Shown here piece by piece: positions 19,012 through 29,252 of a DNA stretch of 64,000 nt. Positions within the stretch are counted from its first letter, which is position 1. Each line of letters starts with the position of its first letter. The position numbers and the translations under genes were made by a program. The notes beneath the pieces are model-generated. The model made no database searches. It saw nothing but the letters and a program-made list of their open reading frames with translations, and was not told the origin of the DNA. The stretch is from Scheffersomyces stipitis CBS 6054 (taxonomy: Eukaryota > Ascomycota > Pichiomycetes > Serinales > Debaryomycetaceae), in assembly GCF_000209165.1 (NCBI RefSeq), contig NC_009042.1, forward strand, positions 186,001 to 250,000. The letters run 5' to 3'.

Positions 19012-19287
19012 CCTTGAAACAATCTCAGAGCAATACATTACAAATATTGTTGATGGTGGGCCATTTATAGAGGTATTCTTGGTTAGAGAATATTGTAAAT
19101 AGATTTATATATAATTAACTCACAATCAACTTATAAGACCTCTTCATTCTCTGAGAGAATTCCTCCTCCTTTTATAGTTCGAGATTGAAATTCCACAGGA
19201 AGAACTGTATATCGTCTATCCATACATTTCTCCCGTTGATCCTTGATCTATCTTGCTTCTTACGATTATTCTAATGTTGCAACCTAG
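18902..19287. repeat. Diverged direct duplication, copies 18902-19011 and 19161-19287
   Basis: Both copies share, in order, a CTCC-rich start then CCTTTTATA, TTCCACAGGA, AACTGTAT and ATGTTGCAAC.TAG, with roughly two-thirds identity by eye and small indels. On the minus strand each contains TATAAAAG, so they may be duplicated promoter segments. In one frame both copies also read similarly (FVLWKLILEV / FFLWNFNLEL). Confidence 0.55.
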
Positions 19288-19469
19288 TCGTGCACCAACC
19301 ACTTTATCGGATCAATATCATCAAACATCTTGAACTGCAGATAGCATCTGATTTTTTTCACCCAAGTACCGCTTTTGGAACCTAGTCAAAATGATGCTTT
19401 TGAAAAATTCGTTTGTTTGATATCGGTATACTCCAGAATCTTGCAAGAGTACAGAATAATAACACTATA

Positions 19470-21353
19470 ATGTCTCAAGATTTGTTGGAGACGTTGAGGA
19501 ATAATCCTCAGGAAATCTTCGAGCTCTACAAGCCCAAAGAGTCTGATGAGACCTCATCGCAGAATATCTTCAACGAGATGACCAAGACCTTCTTGGACCC
19601 GTTCACCAAAAAGTATTCTGTTTTGGACGAAATATACGTTGATGGTTTAGATTCCAGTCAAGTTTTTGGCCAGACGAAAATGGTTTTGGACGGGGTTGGA
19701 GAAACACTTCTTGCTTCTGTGATTCCAGAGTTGAAGGAGAAGTATGGAGTAGCACAGGAAAGCGAGCCAGAAGACGAGGAAGACTCTTCCAGCGATGAAG
19801 AAGGAGAGTTTGGTATCCCAATCGAAGAAGAAGAAGACTACTTGGATGAAGAAGAAGAAAAAGAAGAAGAAAATGACGAACTTGAAGCTGAGCAGAGTCT
19901 TGATGAAGATCAAAAGGATGAAGATCAAGAAGATGAAGATCAAAAAGATGATGAAGAAGAAGAAGAGCAAGATATTCCTGTCAAGAAGGATGTATTTGGA
20001 CTTAACGACGAGTTCTTCGACATCGATGAATACAACAAACAAGTGATGAAGTTAGAAGAAGCTGCCGAGAACGATGACTACGACGAGAAGGAAGAAGAAA
20101 TCGACTATTTTGCAGCTTTGAGTGATGAAGATGAGGAGGAAGAAGAGGAGGAAATGGCATACTATGATGACTTCTACGACAAACCCGGAAGTTCGAACAA
20201 GTTATCTAATATTAAAGACCATGAAACAAAAGAAGAAGAGGAGGAGGAGGAGGAAGAAGAAGAAGGAGATTTCAGTGAAGGAGAAATAGACAACGCCATG
20301 GGTTCGGCAATGTTGGACCTATTTGCTGACGAAGTCGATAATGAAGAGGTCTCTTCCAAGAATGAGAAAACCATGTCCTCTTTCGAGAAACAGCAGCAAC
20401 AGATTCAAGCAGAGATAGCTAAATTAGAGGCAGAACTTGTAGCAGATAAGAAATGGACTATGAAGGGTGAAGTTGGCTCTAAAGACAGACCACAGGATTC
20501 TCTTCTTGATGATCCAGAGTCTGCAAATATGGCTTTTGACAGAACGTCAAAGCCTGTACCTATTGTTACACAAGAGAGCACAGAAGCATTAGAAGATTTG
20601 ATTAGACGCAGAATCAGAGAAGAACAATTCGACGAAGTTCCAAAGAGATTAGTAGCCGATGTGGCTAGATTCCACAACAAGCAGAAATTTGAATTGTCTG
20701 AACAAAAATCAAGTAAGTCATTGTCTGAAATGTATGAAGATCAGTACAAAAATGTTGATACAGAAAAAGAAGTCAGTGAAGAAATCCAAAAGCAGCATGA
20801 CGAAATAACAGAGCTATTTACCAAGGTAAGCCACCGGCTAGACGCTCTTTGTTCGGCACATTTCATCCCCAAGCCTCATCAATTTAAAACTATTGAAATC
20901 AAGGTCAGTGACAATGCCGCCTCAATTAATATGGAAGACGCTCAACCATTGCATGTTTCGAGTGAATCCACTTTGGCGCCTCAAGAAATATATAAGATTG
21001 GCGATGACAAGCCTGTTGCGAACGGAGCTAAGGGTAGATCTGAAGTCCAATTAAAATCTGGTTTGTCATTCTCCAAGGATGAGTTATCTAGAGAAGACAA
21101 GCAGAGATTGAGAAGAGCCAACAAAAGAAAGAGAGCTAAGGAGTTCAACCAAAGAAAGGAATTACAAGAACAGAAACAGAAGCAAACCGGTGCTGCTCCA
21201 GCCAATAAACGCCAAAAAGTGGGCGAGGTTATCAATACATTATCTAAGGCTAAGAATATCACTGTTATTGGCAAGAAGGGAGAAATGAGAGATGTAAAGG
21301 GTAACGTGAAAAAGCTGCAAGGGGCACAAACTTCGAACAACTTTAAGTTGTAG
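19470..21353 (+). CDS. MPP10: MPP10, U3 snoRNP component of the small-subunit processome
   Basis: 627 residues. The true start is the ATG at 19470; a TTG in frame 57 bases upstream is not used. The N-terminal FLDPFTKKYSVLDEIYVDGL and SSQVFGQTKMVLDGVGETLL are the Mpp10 signature. Residues about 105-300 are very acidic with long Glu/Asp runs, as in all Mpp10 proteins. The conserved C-terminal half includes RPQDSLLDDP, FDEVPKRL and KSLSEMYEDQYKN, followed by a basic Lys/Arg-rich tail (RRANKRKRAKEFNQRKELQ). Mpp10 binds Imp3 and Imp4 and acts in early pre-18S rRNA cleavage in the nucleolus. TGAAAAATT at 19401-19409, resembling the RRPE element of ribosome-biogenesis promoters, lies about 60 bases upstream. 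Confidence 0.95.
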   Translation: MSQDLLETLRNNPQEIFELYKPKESDETSSQNIFNEMTKTFLDPFTKKYSVLDEIYVDGLDSSQVFGQTKMVLDGVGETLLASVIPELKEKYGVAQESEPEDEEDSSSDEEGEFGIPIEEEEDYLDEEEEKEEENDELEAEQSLDEDQKDEDQEDEDQKDDEEEEEQDIPVKKDVFGLNDEFFDIDEYNKQVMKLEEAAENDDYDEKEEEIDYFAALSDEDEEEEEEEMAYYDDFYDKPGSSNKLSNIKDHETKEEEEEEEEEEEGDFSEGEIDNAMGSAMLDLFADEVDNEEVSSKNEKTMSSFEKQQQQIQAEIAKLEAELVADKKWTMKGEVGSKDRPQDSLLDDPESANMAFDRTSKPVPIVTQESTEALEDLIRRRIREEQFDEVPKRLVADVARFHNKQKFELSEQKSSKSLSEMYEDQYKNVDTEKEVSEEIQKQHDEITELFTKVSHRLDALCSAHFIPKPHQFKTIEIKVSDNAASINMEDAQPLHVSSESTLAPQEIYKIGDDKPVANGAKGRSEVQLKSGLSFSKDELSREDKQRLRRANKRKRAKEFNQRKELQEQKQKQTGAAPANKRQKVGEVINTLSKAKNITVIGKKGEMRDVKGNVKKLQGAQTSNNFKL

Positions 21354-22046
21354 AGAAAACATGAATAATTTAATGCATAACTGGCAGCTGCCAGATATTT
21401 TATAGCGTGTATAATATTTGTATTCATACAAAACAACTATATTTGACAGAAGAATTACTTTAACCGTCAAGATAGACTCTTGCAAGAGATGTCTCAACAA
21501 GTAGGAATTTCTATGGAATGTATAAGACGACCTCGTATTTTCTAACAGCATTATTATTATTTTTGTTGCGCGCAGAACATATTGTGCTGCCCAGCTATTG
21601 TGTAAAGTTGACGACAGTCTGAAATGCCGTCTACATTTTTCACCCGAACACCTGAAGAGGACCCACGGTTCTCCTGCTAACCAACTACCCATAAGTCCAA
21701 CGGATTTGACTTTGGATGTTGCTGTCTCTCAATCTCAAGTACAAACCACTATATCAAAAAGCCATGCAAACTATTATGCAAAACCATCGAAATTATTATT
21801 TCGTAATACGAACTTTTCTACAATCGCTGTTGTGCATTGAAAAATATTCTCATTCGAATTGTCGTTTTGGGTAAACGCAATTGAGTGACAGTCGGGAATT
21901 TTTTATAAATCCTAGTACTTGCGACGACGGTGGAGAAGTTCGTCTATCCTCTTTTTTTCTGAAACTGCGTTTGACTCTGTCTTTTGGCTCAGGCTCCCAC
22001 CCATATCCCGTCAGATTAGATCAATTAATTCGCGAACCAATATACA
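21354..22046. other. Intergenic, nothing recognised
   Basis: 3' region of MPP10 and promoter of the esterase gene at 22047. A frame at 21598-21840 begins with TTG and has no ATG near its start; not accepted. No RNA gene seen. Confidence 0.5.
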
Positions 22047-23219
22047 ATGATCACCCCAGGATTCGTGTGGAAAGTTATCACCATTCCGATCACCGCACTC
22101 AAGACTTTCCTCCAGTATTTTACTGTGGGAACAGTTTACCAGAGGACAAGTCATGAGTTCAAGAGTTCGCTCTGGAAGAACATCCACTTGGCCATTGAAT
22201 GCCATTTGGCCGGAAATCTCCACAAGGTTGACGTCCAGACATTTGTCTATAGACCTGTTTCCGAGGTCTTCAAGCAATTTGAGAACAACCCTATGGTCGC
22301 AGGATTAAACAACTTTGGCAAGAAACTTGAAGAAAGAAGTTACTGGATTGTCCAGAACGAAGCGGAAGGACCAGAAAAGGAAGATGTAATTGTCTATTTG
22401 CATGGGGGAGGATACTTACTTAACATCTTTGAGTCCCAATTTGTAACTTTCATTGCGTTCTATTATTCCTTGCCTGAAGAAACCAGAAAGAAGACTTCCA
22501 TCTTGATTGTAGACTATTCCCTCACCTTGCACGACCACATCTATCCTACTCAACTCTGGGAAACTCTCAGAGCCTACAATGAGTTGCTTTCCAATGGATA
22601 CAAGAACATCCATCTTGTCGGAGATTCAGCTGGAACCCATTTGGCACTTTCGGTGTCCAGATACATTTCGTACCCGGAAGAATCGGCCAAGCAATTTGCA
22701 CTTTTTCCTCAATTTGACTTCAACTTCTCTCGTCAGCCTTTCCCGCAGCCCAAGTCATTAGTATTAATTTCACCATGGGTTGAGCCTTGTACTGCTCCGG
22801 TTGAGCCTACTAAACATGGTGTAGACACTACGGGAGACTTGGGCGCCAGAGATACTCTTATGGGAGACTACTACACGGGCGATTTGGACAGAGAAGTCAT
22901 AAACAACTTCTTGACATTCACTAACACAAACTTTGACGAACACTGGGCAAAGGTAGACCCCATCAATAACGGTAACACCCTTGTGATCGAAGGAGAAAGA
23001 GAAATCTTGAGGGATAGTGTGGAAGAGTTCTTGCAAATCATCAACAAAAATGGTAAAGTAGACTACCAAGTCGATAAGGGTGGTATCCACGCTGGTATGG
23101 TATATGTTGAAGCCCTCGACTATCTAGGAGACTCTGGTGCCAAGCGTGCTCTTGCAGGCGATTTTGAGGATAAGTTCTCCTACAACACTATCAGCAAATT
23201 TTACGCAGAGAGAATATAG
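22047..23219 (+). CDS. Alpha/beta hydrolase, SAY1-like steryl acetyl hydrolase
   Basis: 390 residues from ATG at 22047. A hydrophobic N-terminal segment (FVWKVITIPITALKTFLQYF, residues 7-26) probably anchors it in the ER membrane. Hormone-sensitive-lipase type motifs: oxyanion HGGG at residues 119-122 and nucleophile GDSAG at 192-196 (Ser194). A C-terminal His in KGGIHAGMVY is the likely catalytic His, with an acid before it in the NTLVIEGEREILRDSVEEF strand. Saccharomyces Say1 deacetylates sterol acetates in the ER lumen and counteracts Atf2 in sterol export. Other HSL-type esterases look similar, so substrate is inferred. Confidence 0.75.
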   Translation: MITPGFVWKVITIPITALKTFLQYFTVGTVYQRTSHEFKSSLWKNIHLAIECHLAGNLHKVDVQTFVYRPVSEVFKQFENNPMVAGLNNFGKKLEERSYWIVQNEAEGPEKEDVIVYLHGGGYLLNIFESQFVTFIAFYYSLPEETRKKTSILIVDYSLTLHDHIYPTQLWETLRAYNELLSNGYKNIHLVGDSAGTHLALSVSRYISYPEESAKQFALFPQFDFNFSRQPFPQPKSLVLISPWVEPCTAPVEPTKHGVDTTGDLGARDTLMGDYYTGDLDREVINNFLTFTNTNFDEHWAKVDPINNGNTLVIEGEREILRDSVEEFLQIINKNGKVDYQVDKGGIHAGMVYVEALDYLGDSGAKRALAGDFEDKFSYNTISKFYAERI

Positions 23220-25084
23220 CTTAGAACAATCGGCATTATGCTAAGATTTTTATGAATAGAACACTCAGATTGAGTCAATATCAGTCACCGATGTACCTTC
23301 GTGCCGTTTGTAGATATTTACGAAATGCCACACCAAATAGAAAAATATACTCCATCTTCACTAATCGCATTTTCTCGGTACAAGCTGCTGCATGTGGCCT
23401 TTAATGCAGATCGGAATTGGCAGACTCCTTGATCCGGCGCAAACATAATACGAACAACAGGAAAATATTTGCCTCTTCTTATTCGTCAATAATTGCTATC
23501 GTGTATCAAGTACGGAAAACTGTAGCCAGCTTCTGACAGCTTGTTTTCGCACATTAGTGACAATATTTGTATGAAACTCTAATATGGTTGAAATTTTCTA
23601 TATAATAAATATATTGAATAAACGACCACCACCAGATCGACAACCGGAGAAGTTGAACTAATTCCGGCCAGACTGTCTGGCTCTTCACAATTTTCATCTG
23701 ACTTTGAGATGGAGATGATCGGTAAAACGCCCATTTGTGAAACTCGGCTATTTCCGCAGCCCGATATGGCGTTGCAGCTGGGCTGTCTAAATGTATTTAT
23801 TTTGCCAATAGTAAATAAGTGCTAATTTTAGTAACGCAGTCTCCAGACAACCGACAACGCTTCGAATCACCCATTTTTCAATTTTTAACTTCACCACTTT
23901 ATCCGTCCCATTCCTTACATTGCCGATAGTCACACAAAGTGATAAGCGCCAGATGGCAATTTCTCATCGAGATGATATTATTATCAAGAAAATTACACGC
24001 CAACCCCTTACCGTACTTTTCTCAGCGGCCGATTGACTCTTAGCAGTGCCCTTGACGTCAGGAGAACCTTAGACCTTCTTCCAAGTCGTCGCAAAGTACC
24101 AATTCTTGAATGTCTGGAGTCTACATACTAACAATGAATAATGTACCTGAAAAAAAGTAGCCCCGCTGGTACTGCTCAAGGCACAAAATCAAGGCACAAA
24201 ATTTAGATAGTGGGTTTTACGTGGTTATGCTGATAATCCCACTCTACACATGGGGTACAATCCACATCGTGGAACTCAGTTCTGCTTCTGGCTTTTTTTT
24301 GGACCGTTTTGGTTCCGGTGTTGTAAAGAAATCACTCCTTCCCGTCCCACTTTTATTATACTTGCATTACGGTGACCAAAATAAAATAGTGTGCTGTGAT
24401 CTCTCCACAAACCAAGATTTCTTCTCCTACCAAACAGCTAGGCGGTCCATCGTCCTTATATGACATTTTGTTACAGTAGATTCGCTACATATTGCCTTGT
24501 AGGATTGGGCGGTCAACTGAATATAACGGTTCCTGACTGTTCCCAATAGCCAATTTCGGTGCGATAGGGGCGCTGGGCCGCAAGGCTCTTTGAATTTACT
24601 TTGCCTATTTATAGATATGTAATTGGATACATGACATTTATTTGGTGCACATAATCGACTGGTTTTGTAATTGTATGGCCATTAACCTTTTTAGCACCCG
24701 GCCCTTGTTATGCGGAGCGCAGCAATTGGTTACGTTTTATCTTAATCGTACCGAAGCACAATGATGTCAGGCTTCCTGTAGCCCATTAGCTTTCTTTATT
24801 GCGGTTAATTGGCTCTTTGAGCCCCCTCACTCTGCACCCTCCTTTTTGCACCTTATTGGTTTGTCAGCTCCGCTTGTTCTTCCGGTCATATTCCTAATGG
24901 CGGAGCTTGTAGGTTGTTATTTTGCCGCAAAATCATGACCTTTCTGGTATAAATATTCAACTTTTTCCCTGTTACAGTAATTTTTGCTGTTGCTGGTTTA
25001 ACCAAGTAGCGAACATTTTACTAAGCACTTTTTTTGCATCCGTTACATACATTCGCTATCTACAATAAACCTGATTGATTTACA
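23220..25084. other. Long promoter region of the PIR gene
   Basis: 1.87 kb without an acceptable gene. It holds a perfect CRE/ATF palindrome TGACGTCA at 24053-24060, a site type used by Sko1, which in Candida links osmotic and cell-wall stress, and TATAAATA at 24948-24955, 130 bases before the PIR start codon. Long upstream regions are usual for cell-wall protein genes. The 80-codon frame at 24221-24463 begins with a non-ATG codon and is not accepted. Confidence 0.5.
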
Positions 25085-25993
25085 ATGAGAGCTGCTGAAC
25101 TCTTGTCCCTTTTCGCAGCCACTTCGTTGGTATCGGCTGCGGTGATTCCCAGAGATGATGAATCTTGGAAAACGCTTACCCCTTCCGGTTCATATCTTCC
25201 AGATGCAACGACTGACTACGATGGCTCCTTTGCAATTTCCATTATTGTTCTCGAGACTCCAACTCCAGCTAAGAGAGATGTTGCCAACCAAATTGGTGAT
25301 GGTCAGGTCCAAGTCCAAACTACTGCTGCTGCTGTAGTCAACCAAATCGGCGATGGACAAATCCAGCAACAGACTCAGACTGTTGCAGTAGTTAATCAGA
25401 TCGGAGATGGTCAGATCCAACAACAGACTCAGACCGTAGCAGCTGTTAACCAGATCGGAGATGGCCAAATCCAACAACAGACCAATACTGTTGCTGCTGT
25501 TAACCAGATTGGAGATGGTCAAATCCAGCAACAAACCAATACTGTCGCTGCTGTTAATCAGATCGGAGATGGACAGGTCCAGGCTCAAACTGCTACTGTT
25601 GCTGGCCAAATTGCAGACGGACAAGTTCAGGCTACCCCTGCTGCTCAAGCAGCCGACGGACAAGTTCAATCTAATGTTGTGGTCTGTGTGGCTGCTGACT
25701 CTTTAACTGCAACCTTACAGGGCAGCATCCTTCGTGACAACAAGGGAAGAATTGGCGCCATTGTTGCTAACAGACAATTCCAATTCGACGGTCCACCACC
25801 ACAGGCAGGTTCCATTTATGCAGCTGGCTGGAGTATTGTTCCAGACGGAAACGGTGGACAGCAATTGGCATTGGGTGACCAAACCACTTTCTACAGGTGC
25901 TTGTCTGGTGACTTTTACAACTTGTACGACGAAAGCATCGGAGGACAATGTTCTCCCATCGAAATTGCCATTTTGAAGGCTACCACATGTTAG
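25085..25993 (+). CDS. PIR-family cell-wall protein
   Basis: 302 residues from ATG at 25085. Signal peptide of about 18 residues, then a propeptide ending at Kex2 site Lys63-Arg64. From residue 68 follow six NQIGDGQ repeat units of 18 residues plus two degenerate ones ([16 protein letters not shown]). The PIR repeat Gln in DGQ.Q forms an alkali-labile ester with beta-1,3-glucan. The C-terminal domain has four Cys spaced about 70, 16 and 12 residues apart, near the classical C-66-C-16-C-12-C, ending in Cys. No GPI signal. The protein is covalently wall-bound and gives wall strength under stress. The closest named relatives are PIR1/HSP150/CIS3 types; I do not choose among them. Confidence 0.95.
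   Translation: MRAAELLSLFAATSLVSAAVIPRDDESWKTLTPSGSYLPDATTDYDGSFAISIIVLETPTPAKRDVANQIGDGQVQVQTTAAAVVNQIGDGQIQQQTQTVAVVNQIGDGQIQQQTQTVAAVNQIGDGQIQQQTNTVAAVNQIGDGQIQQQTNTVAAVNQIGDGQVQAQTATVAGQIADGQVQATPAAQAADGQVQSNVVVCVAADSLTATLQGSILRDNKGRIGAIVANRQFQFDGPPPQAGSIYAAGWSIVPDGNGGQQLALGDQTTFYRCLSGDFYNLYDESIGGQCSPIEIAILKATTC
25286..25669 (+). repeat. PIR repeat array (six full, two degenerate units)
   Basis: 54-bp units encoding [17 protein letters not shown]. The inner units are most alike at DNA level and the flanking ones diverge, as expected for arrays that expand and contract by unequal exchange. Confidence 0.9.
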
Positions 25994-26706
25994 TGGTCTC
26001 TTGGCTTAATTTCACTCCTCATTGACTTCTTTTGATTACGTTGCCCCCATATTTGTTTTCGGTATCCTTACTTAATTTTCTTAATAATAATTCTTGCACC
26101 CAAGTTTGAAAAGTCTGCTCTGATGTTTTTTTTCATGTACCACAGAGATCAATTCTTGCATCCACATAGTTTAACTAATTGGCAATAAACATGATGTTTC
26201 GCTTACCTAACAGCTATAGAACACGTGTAGTAATTAAAATCTTCAGGTCTTCCAAATTGTTGGGGTATATAATTCCTTTATTTTCACAATAGATATACTG
26301 TAAATCTCAGTTTGGTTAACTTTCATACAATTAATTCACCCCTGATCATTCTTTTTCACAGTACCTTATTAATAGAATTAACTATTGAATGTTCCCTTTT
26401 GAAAATTATTTCCTAAGCGACTTCTTGTATTTTACCAATAACTAAGTAAATCTTCAAAAAATAGAATTAAACTTTGCATCCAGCAAATAAAATAATTGTA
26501 CTTCCTATTCCTTTGGTTTTCTCTGCGAGTGGATCTCCCTGTAAAAATAATCGTAGTACTCAAAAGAAACAAAGTAGAGATCATTCATGTCAAAATAAAC
26601 TATTCGTTCACATCCAGGACGACCTATAATGAAACCAGATCTGGAGTGATGAATTGCTAGCATTTAATTATAACAAATGTGGCACTAAAATCTCAATGAG
26701 AGAGAC
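25994..26706. other. Intergenic between convergent genes, nothing recognised
   Basis: 713 AT-rich bases between the stops of the PIR gene and the JLP1-like gene. A CACGTG at 26223-26228 is the only notable word. No open frame of interest and no tRNA. Confidence 0.5.
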
Positions 26707-27969
26707 TTAGTTCTCACTACCATTGGAGCCATTAGAAGCAATTGTGTGACCGTTAGAGTTTCCATTAGAGTGTCCGTTAGAGTGTCCATTAGATGAGCTT
26801 TTGATGTGTCCATTTGCAACTTTCTCTTCGGCAGCTTCCTCGAAGTAAGGCTTTTCGCCTACAACAGTAATTCTGAAATGGTGACGAGGTCCGGTCTCGT
26901 GTTGTAAGAAATCAGCAACAGCAGTATGTATAGAGATTCTATTATCCCAGGCAATAATAGTTCCCGAATTGGTTCCTCTATGACTTGCTCTCACTTGAAT
27001 TTCAGGGTTGTTGTTAATATGGTCTTCCAAGAAACTAAGAATGGCATCTGACTCTTGCTGCTTGAGTCCCTTTACTCTGAGGGCAAATCCTTTAGAGTAG
27101 AACAACGACTTCTCACCTGTAACAGGATGAGTTCTGACCAATGGATGTTCAGCAAAAGAATCAGCATTGACACGCGTATCCAAGTCCTTCAATTTAGCAA
27201 GTTGGTTTAGGTAATAGTTGGTGTGAATGATTGTCAAAGATTCAAAGAACTTTTGAATTGGGGGAGACAATCTCCTATAGGCTTCTCTCAAGTCAAGGAA
27301 TACAGTATCTCCGCCAGTTTCTGGTGCTTCCAAAGCAACGAAAAAACTGAAAGAAGCTGGGTATTCTTCAAAACTGACGTCCGAATGCCACCCAGTAGTT
27401 GTAGTAGTACCTGCAAATTGTGCATTGTACCTTTCTGGACCTCCCGCTGGTCTGTATGTAACCAACAACTCTGGGGATTCTTCTGCTGAATAGCTTACCG
27501 ATGGGTGGATATGTAATGGACCAAAATGTTGACCAAATTTCTTTGCAAAAGCTGGACCTTTCTCCCTAAAATCCTGATTTCTGAAGACAGCCAAACCTCT
27601 TGTTTCTAAGTATAAAGCCAAGTCGTTCTTTCCGGCTTCATCCAATTCACTCAATTGAATACCGTCAATTTCAGTACCGTAGTTTGGTGACAAGTCAATG
27701 GTCTTCACCTTGGACCCTGGCTTGAATAAGTTTTTGAATGTTGGATCTCCCAAGTGACCCTTGTCATTCTTAGCTCCATCAGGATTCTTAAGAAATTCAT
27801 ACTTTCCAGCCTCTTCTGGGTTGAAAGGACCAAAGAACTCTGGGAACTTGATTTTCTTTCTCTCTTCTACGATTTTGTCAGGAGAAATGAAACCGCCCAA
27901 TGTACTTTGTTTGATGGCTTTGGCTACCAAAGGGTCAACCCATTCTGAACCAGCAACTTTGTATGTCAT
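26707..27969 (-). CDS. JLP1: JLP1-like TauD-family sulfonate/2-oxoglutarate dioxygenase
   Basis: 420 residues. The ATG at 27969 is the first in frame; the codon at 28020 is GTG. TauD/TfdA fold with iron ligands His195 and Asp197 (GWHSDVSFEEYPASF) and distal His348 (WDNRISIHTAV), and Arg362/Arg366 (GPRHHFRITV) for 2OG. The N-terminal stretch (residues 1-90) and SVSYSAEESPELLVTYRPAG agree with yeast Jlp1, which releases sulfite from sulfonates such as taurine and isethionate and is induced by sulfur starvation. A C-terminal tail of about 40 residues holds NGHS repeats not needed for the fold. Divergent from a SOA1-like sulfonate transporter, which supports the assignment. Confidence 0.85.
   Translation of the reverse strand: MTYKVAGSEWVDPLVAKAIKQSTLGGFISPDKIVEERKKIKFPEFFGPFNPEEAGKYEFLKNPDGAKNDKGHLGDPTFKNLFKPGSKVKTIDLSPNYGTEIDGIQLSELDEAGKNDLALYLETRGLAVFRNQDFREKGPAFAKKFGQHFGPLHIHPSVSYSAEESPELLVTYRPAGGPERYNAQFAGTTTTTGWHSDVSFEEYPASFSFFVALEAPETGGDTVFLDLREAYRRLSPPIQKFFESLTIIHTNYYLNQLAKLKDLDTRVNADSFAEHPLVRTHPVTGEKSLFYSKGFALRVKGLKQQESDAILSFLEDHINNNPEIQVRASHRGTNSGTIIAWDNRISIHTAVADFLQHETGPRHHFRITVVGEKPYFEEAAEEKVANGHIKSSSNGHSNGHSNGNSNGHTIASNGSNGSEN
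26745..26800 (-). repeat. 12-bp repeats encoding NGHS in the dioxygenase tail
   Basis: About four consecutive units related to TCTAATGGACAC / TCTAACGGACAC on the minus strand, encoding SNGH/SNGN. Slippage-type expansion at the extreme C-terminus. Confidence 0.8.
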
Positions 27970-29252
27970 TTTGGGTATATTGTTACTGATTTGTGTAATT
28001 AGCCTCTTATCATTGATCACCTAGAAAAACTGCTACTTTATATGTTGCAGCCAACTTGCACGACTATTTCGCAGCATTTTTTTTGTGGGGGTGCCACATT
28101 GCGCAATACTCTCCAATATCTCAAATTATGGCTGCAACATAACTTTTTGAAGGGATATTGCTAATCGCGGCTGATAAGAATAGGTAGGTGAATCACTTTT
28201 TCTAGTACTCTTGCCTGGTCGATTTTTTGTCATTGTGGCAATCTGGTGTCATTTTCCTGTTTTCTTCTTCGTTTCAGTTCCACGATAACGACTATCAAAG
28301 CGAACCGTGGCAAGATTTAAATGGAAGATTACGATTATAGTTAGTGAAAGATAGTGATTTACATCTAAAAATTGTCTGGGGGAGAGCATGCTTTGAAAAC
28401 GATCTTATCTTCAGGAGAAATTAGTTTGGTTTAGCCCTTGATACAGTTACCCCGTACTTGACTTAATAGACTTGGTTAACAGAGAAGATACAACAATATA
28501 CAAAGTAGAGACAATAGTGTGCTAAATTCTAATCTGTGTTATTAAATATAGCCAATGTCAACTTTTTTCGAGAGATTTTGATGTAATAGCCTCCATAAAT
28601 GTTCTTGTACAGCTTTCTGCTAATTTTAGGAGTGCAATTTACAACTAGTTCTGCAAGGTAAATGAATATCCCAAAACTGTGATTGGTGCCACATTATAGC
28701 CTATTGGAGATGGCGAATAATTTAGAATACTTTCTTGATTCGATTTCCAAGACTCTCTCTAGTTTAAATTCTTGGTACCCCTTGTCAGGGCAACGAAGGA
28801 CAAGAAAATCCTGACATATTTTGTTTAATGTCAAGTAAATCTTAGGTTGTATTCATAGACGATTGTTTGATTTTGAACTGTAGAAGAAGAAGTCCTCTCA
28901 CCACTGGCCCGTTCGGTGATAATTGTCATGTCGAGTTTGCGTATTTGCACATTGCTGATATTTGACATTTATTTAGAATCCCACATTAAGTATTATGGCT
29001 GCTAATGATGCAATCGGAAACATTTAAAAATATTTTTTTGTCAGATTTACTTCAAATTTTCCCCTTATGGCTGCGAACAGAACGAGAGCATTTACATAGG
29101 GGAAATTGATGTTTATAAGTAGGAAGAAATGTCTGATATCATATTTGGTTTTGTGAGTTCAGTAAGGTTTTTAGAATATCTACTTTATAGGAGATTTTGA
29201 ATATTTAGTCTTAAATCCTTTTGGTAAATTCAAGTTCCCTCTCACAACTGAA
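27970..29252. promoter_or_regulatory. Shared divergent promoter of JLP1-like and SOA1-like genes
   Basis: 1.28 kb. The 10-base word TTATGGCTGC occurs three times (28126-28135, 28994-29003, 29065-29074). The first lies in the right arm of a 13-bp perfect inverted repeat (TATGTTGCAGCCA at 28041-28053, complement at 28129-28141). TGCCACATT occurs twice (28092-28100, 28687-28695) and contains the TGTGGC core of Met31/32 sites; AAACTGTG at 28674-28681 also matches the Met31/32 core. Sulfur-regulated divergent expression is the inference. Confidence 0.5.

Noticed and set aside
21598..21840. 80-codon frame 3' of MPP10
   Set aside because: Starts with TTG and contains no early ATG; no protein-like motif.
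24221..24463. 80-codon frame upstream of the PIR gene
   Set aside because: Starts at a non-ATG codon and has random hydrophobic composition in promoter DNA.
28041..28141. Inverted repeat in the JLP1/SOA1 promoter as a MITE
   Set aside because: Arms of 13 bp enclose only 75 bases, no target duplication, and the arm word recurs singly in the same promoter, which fits a regulatory site better.
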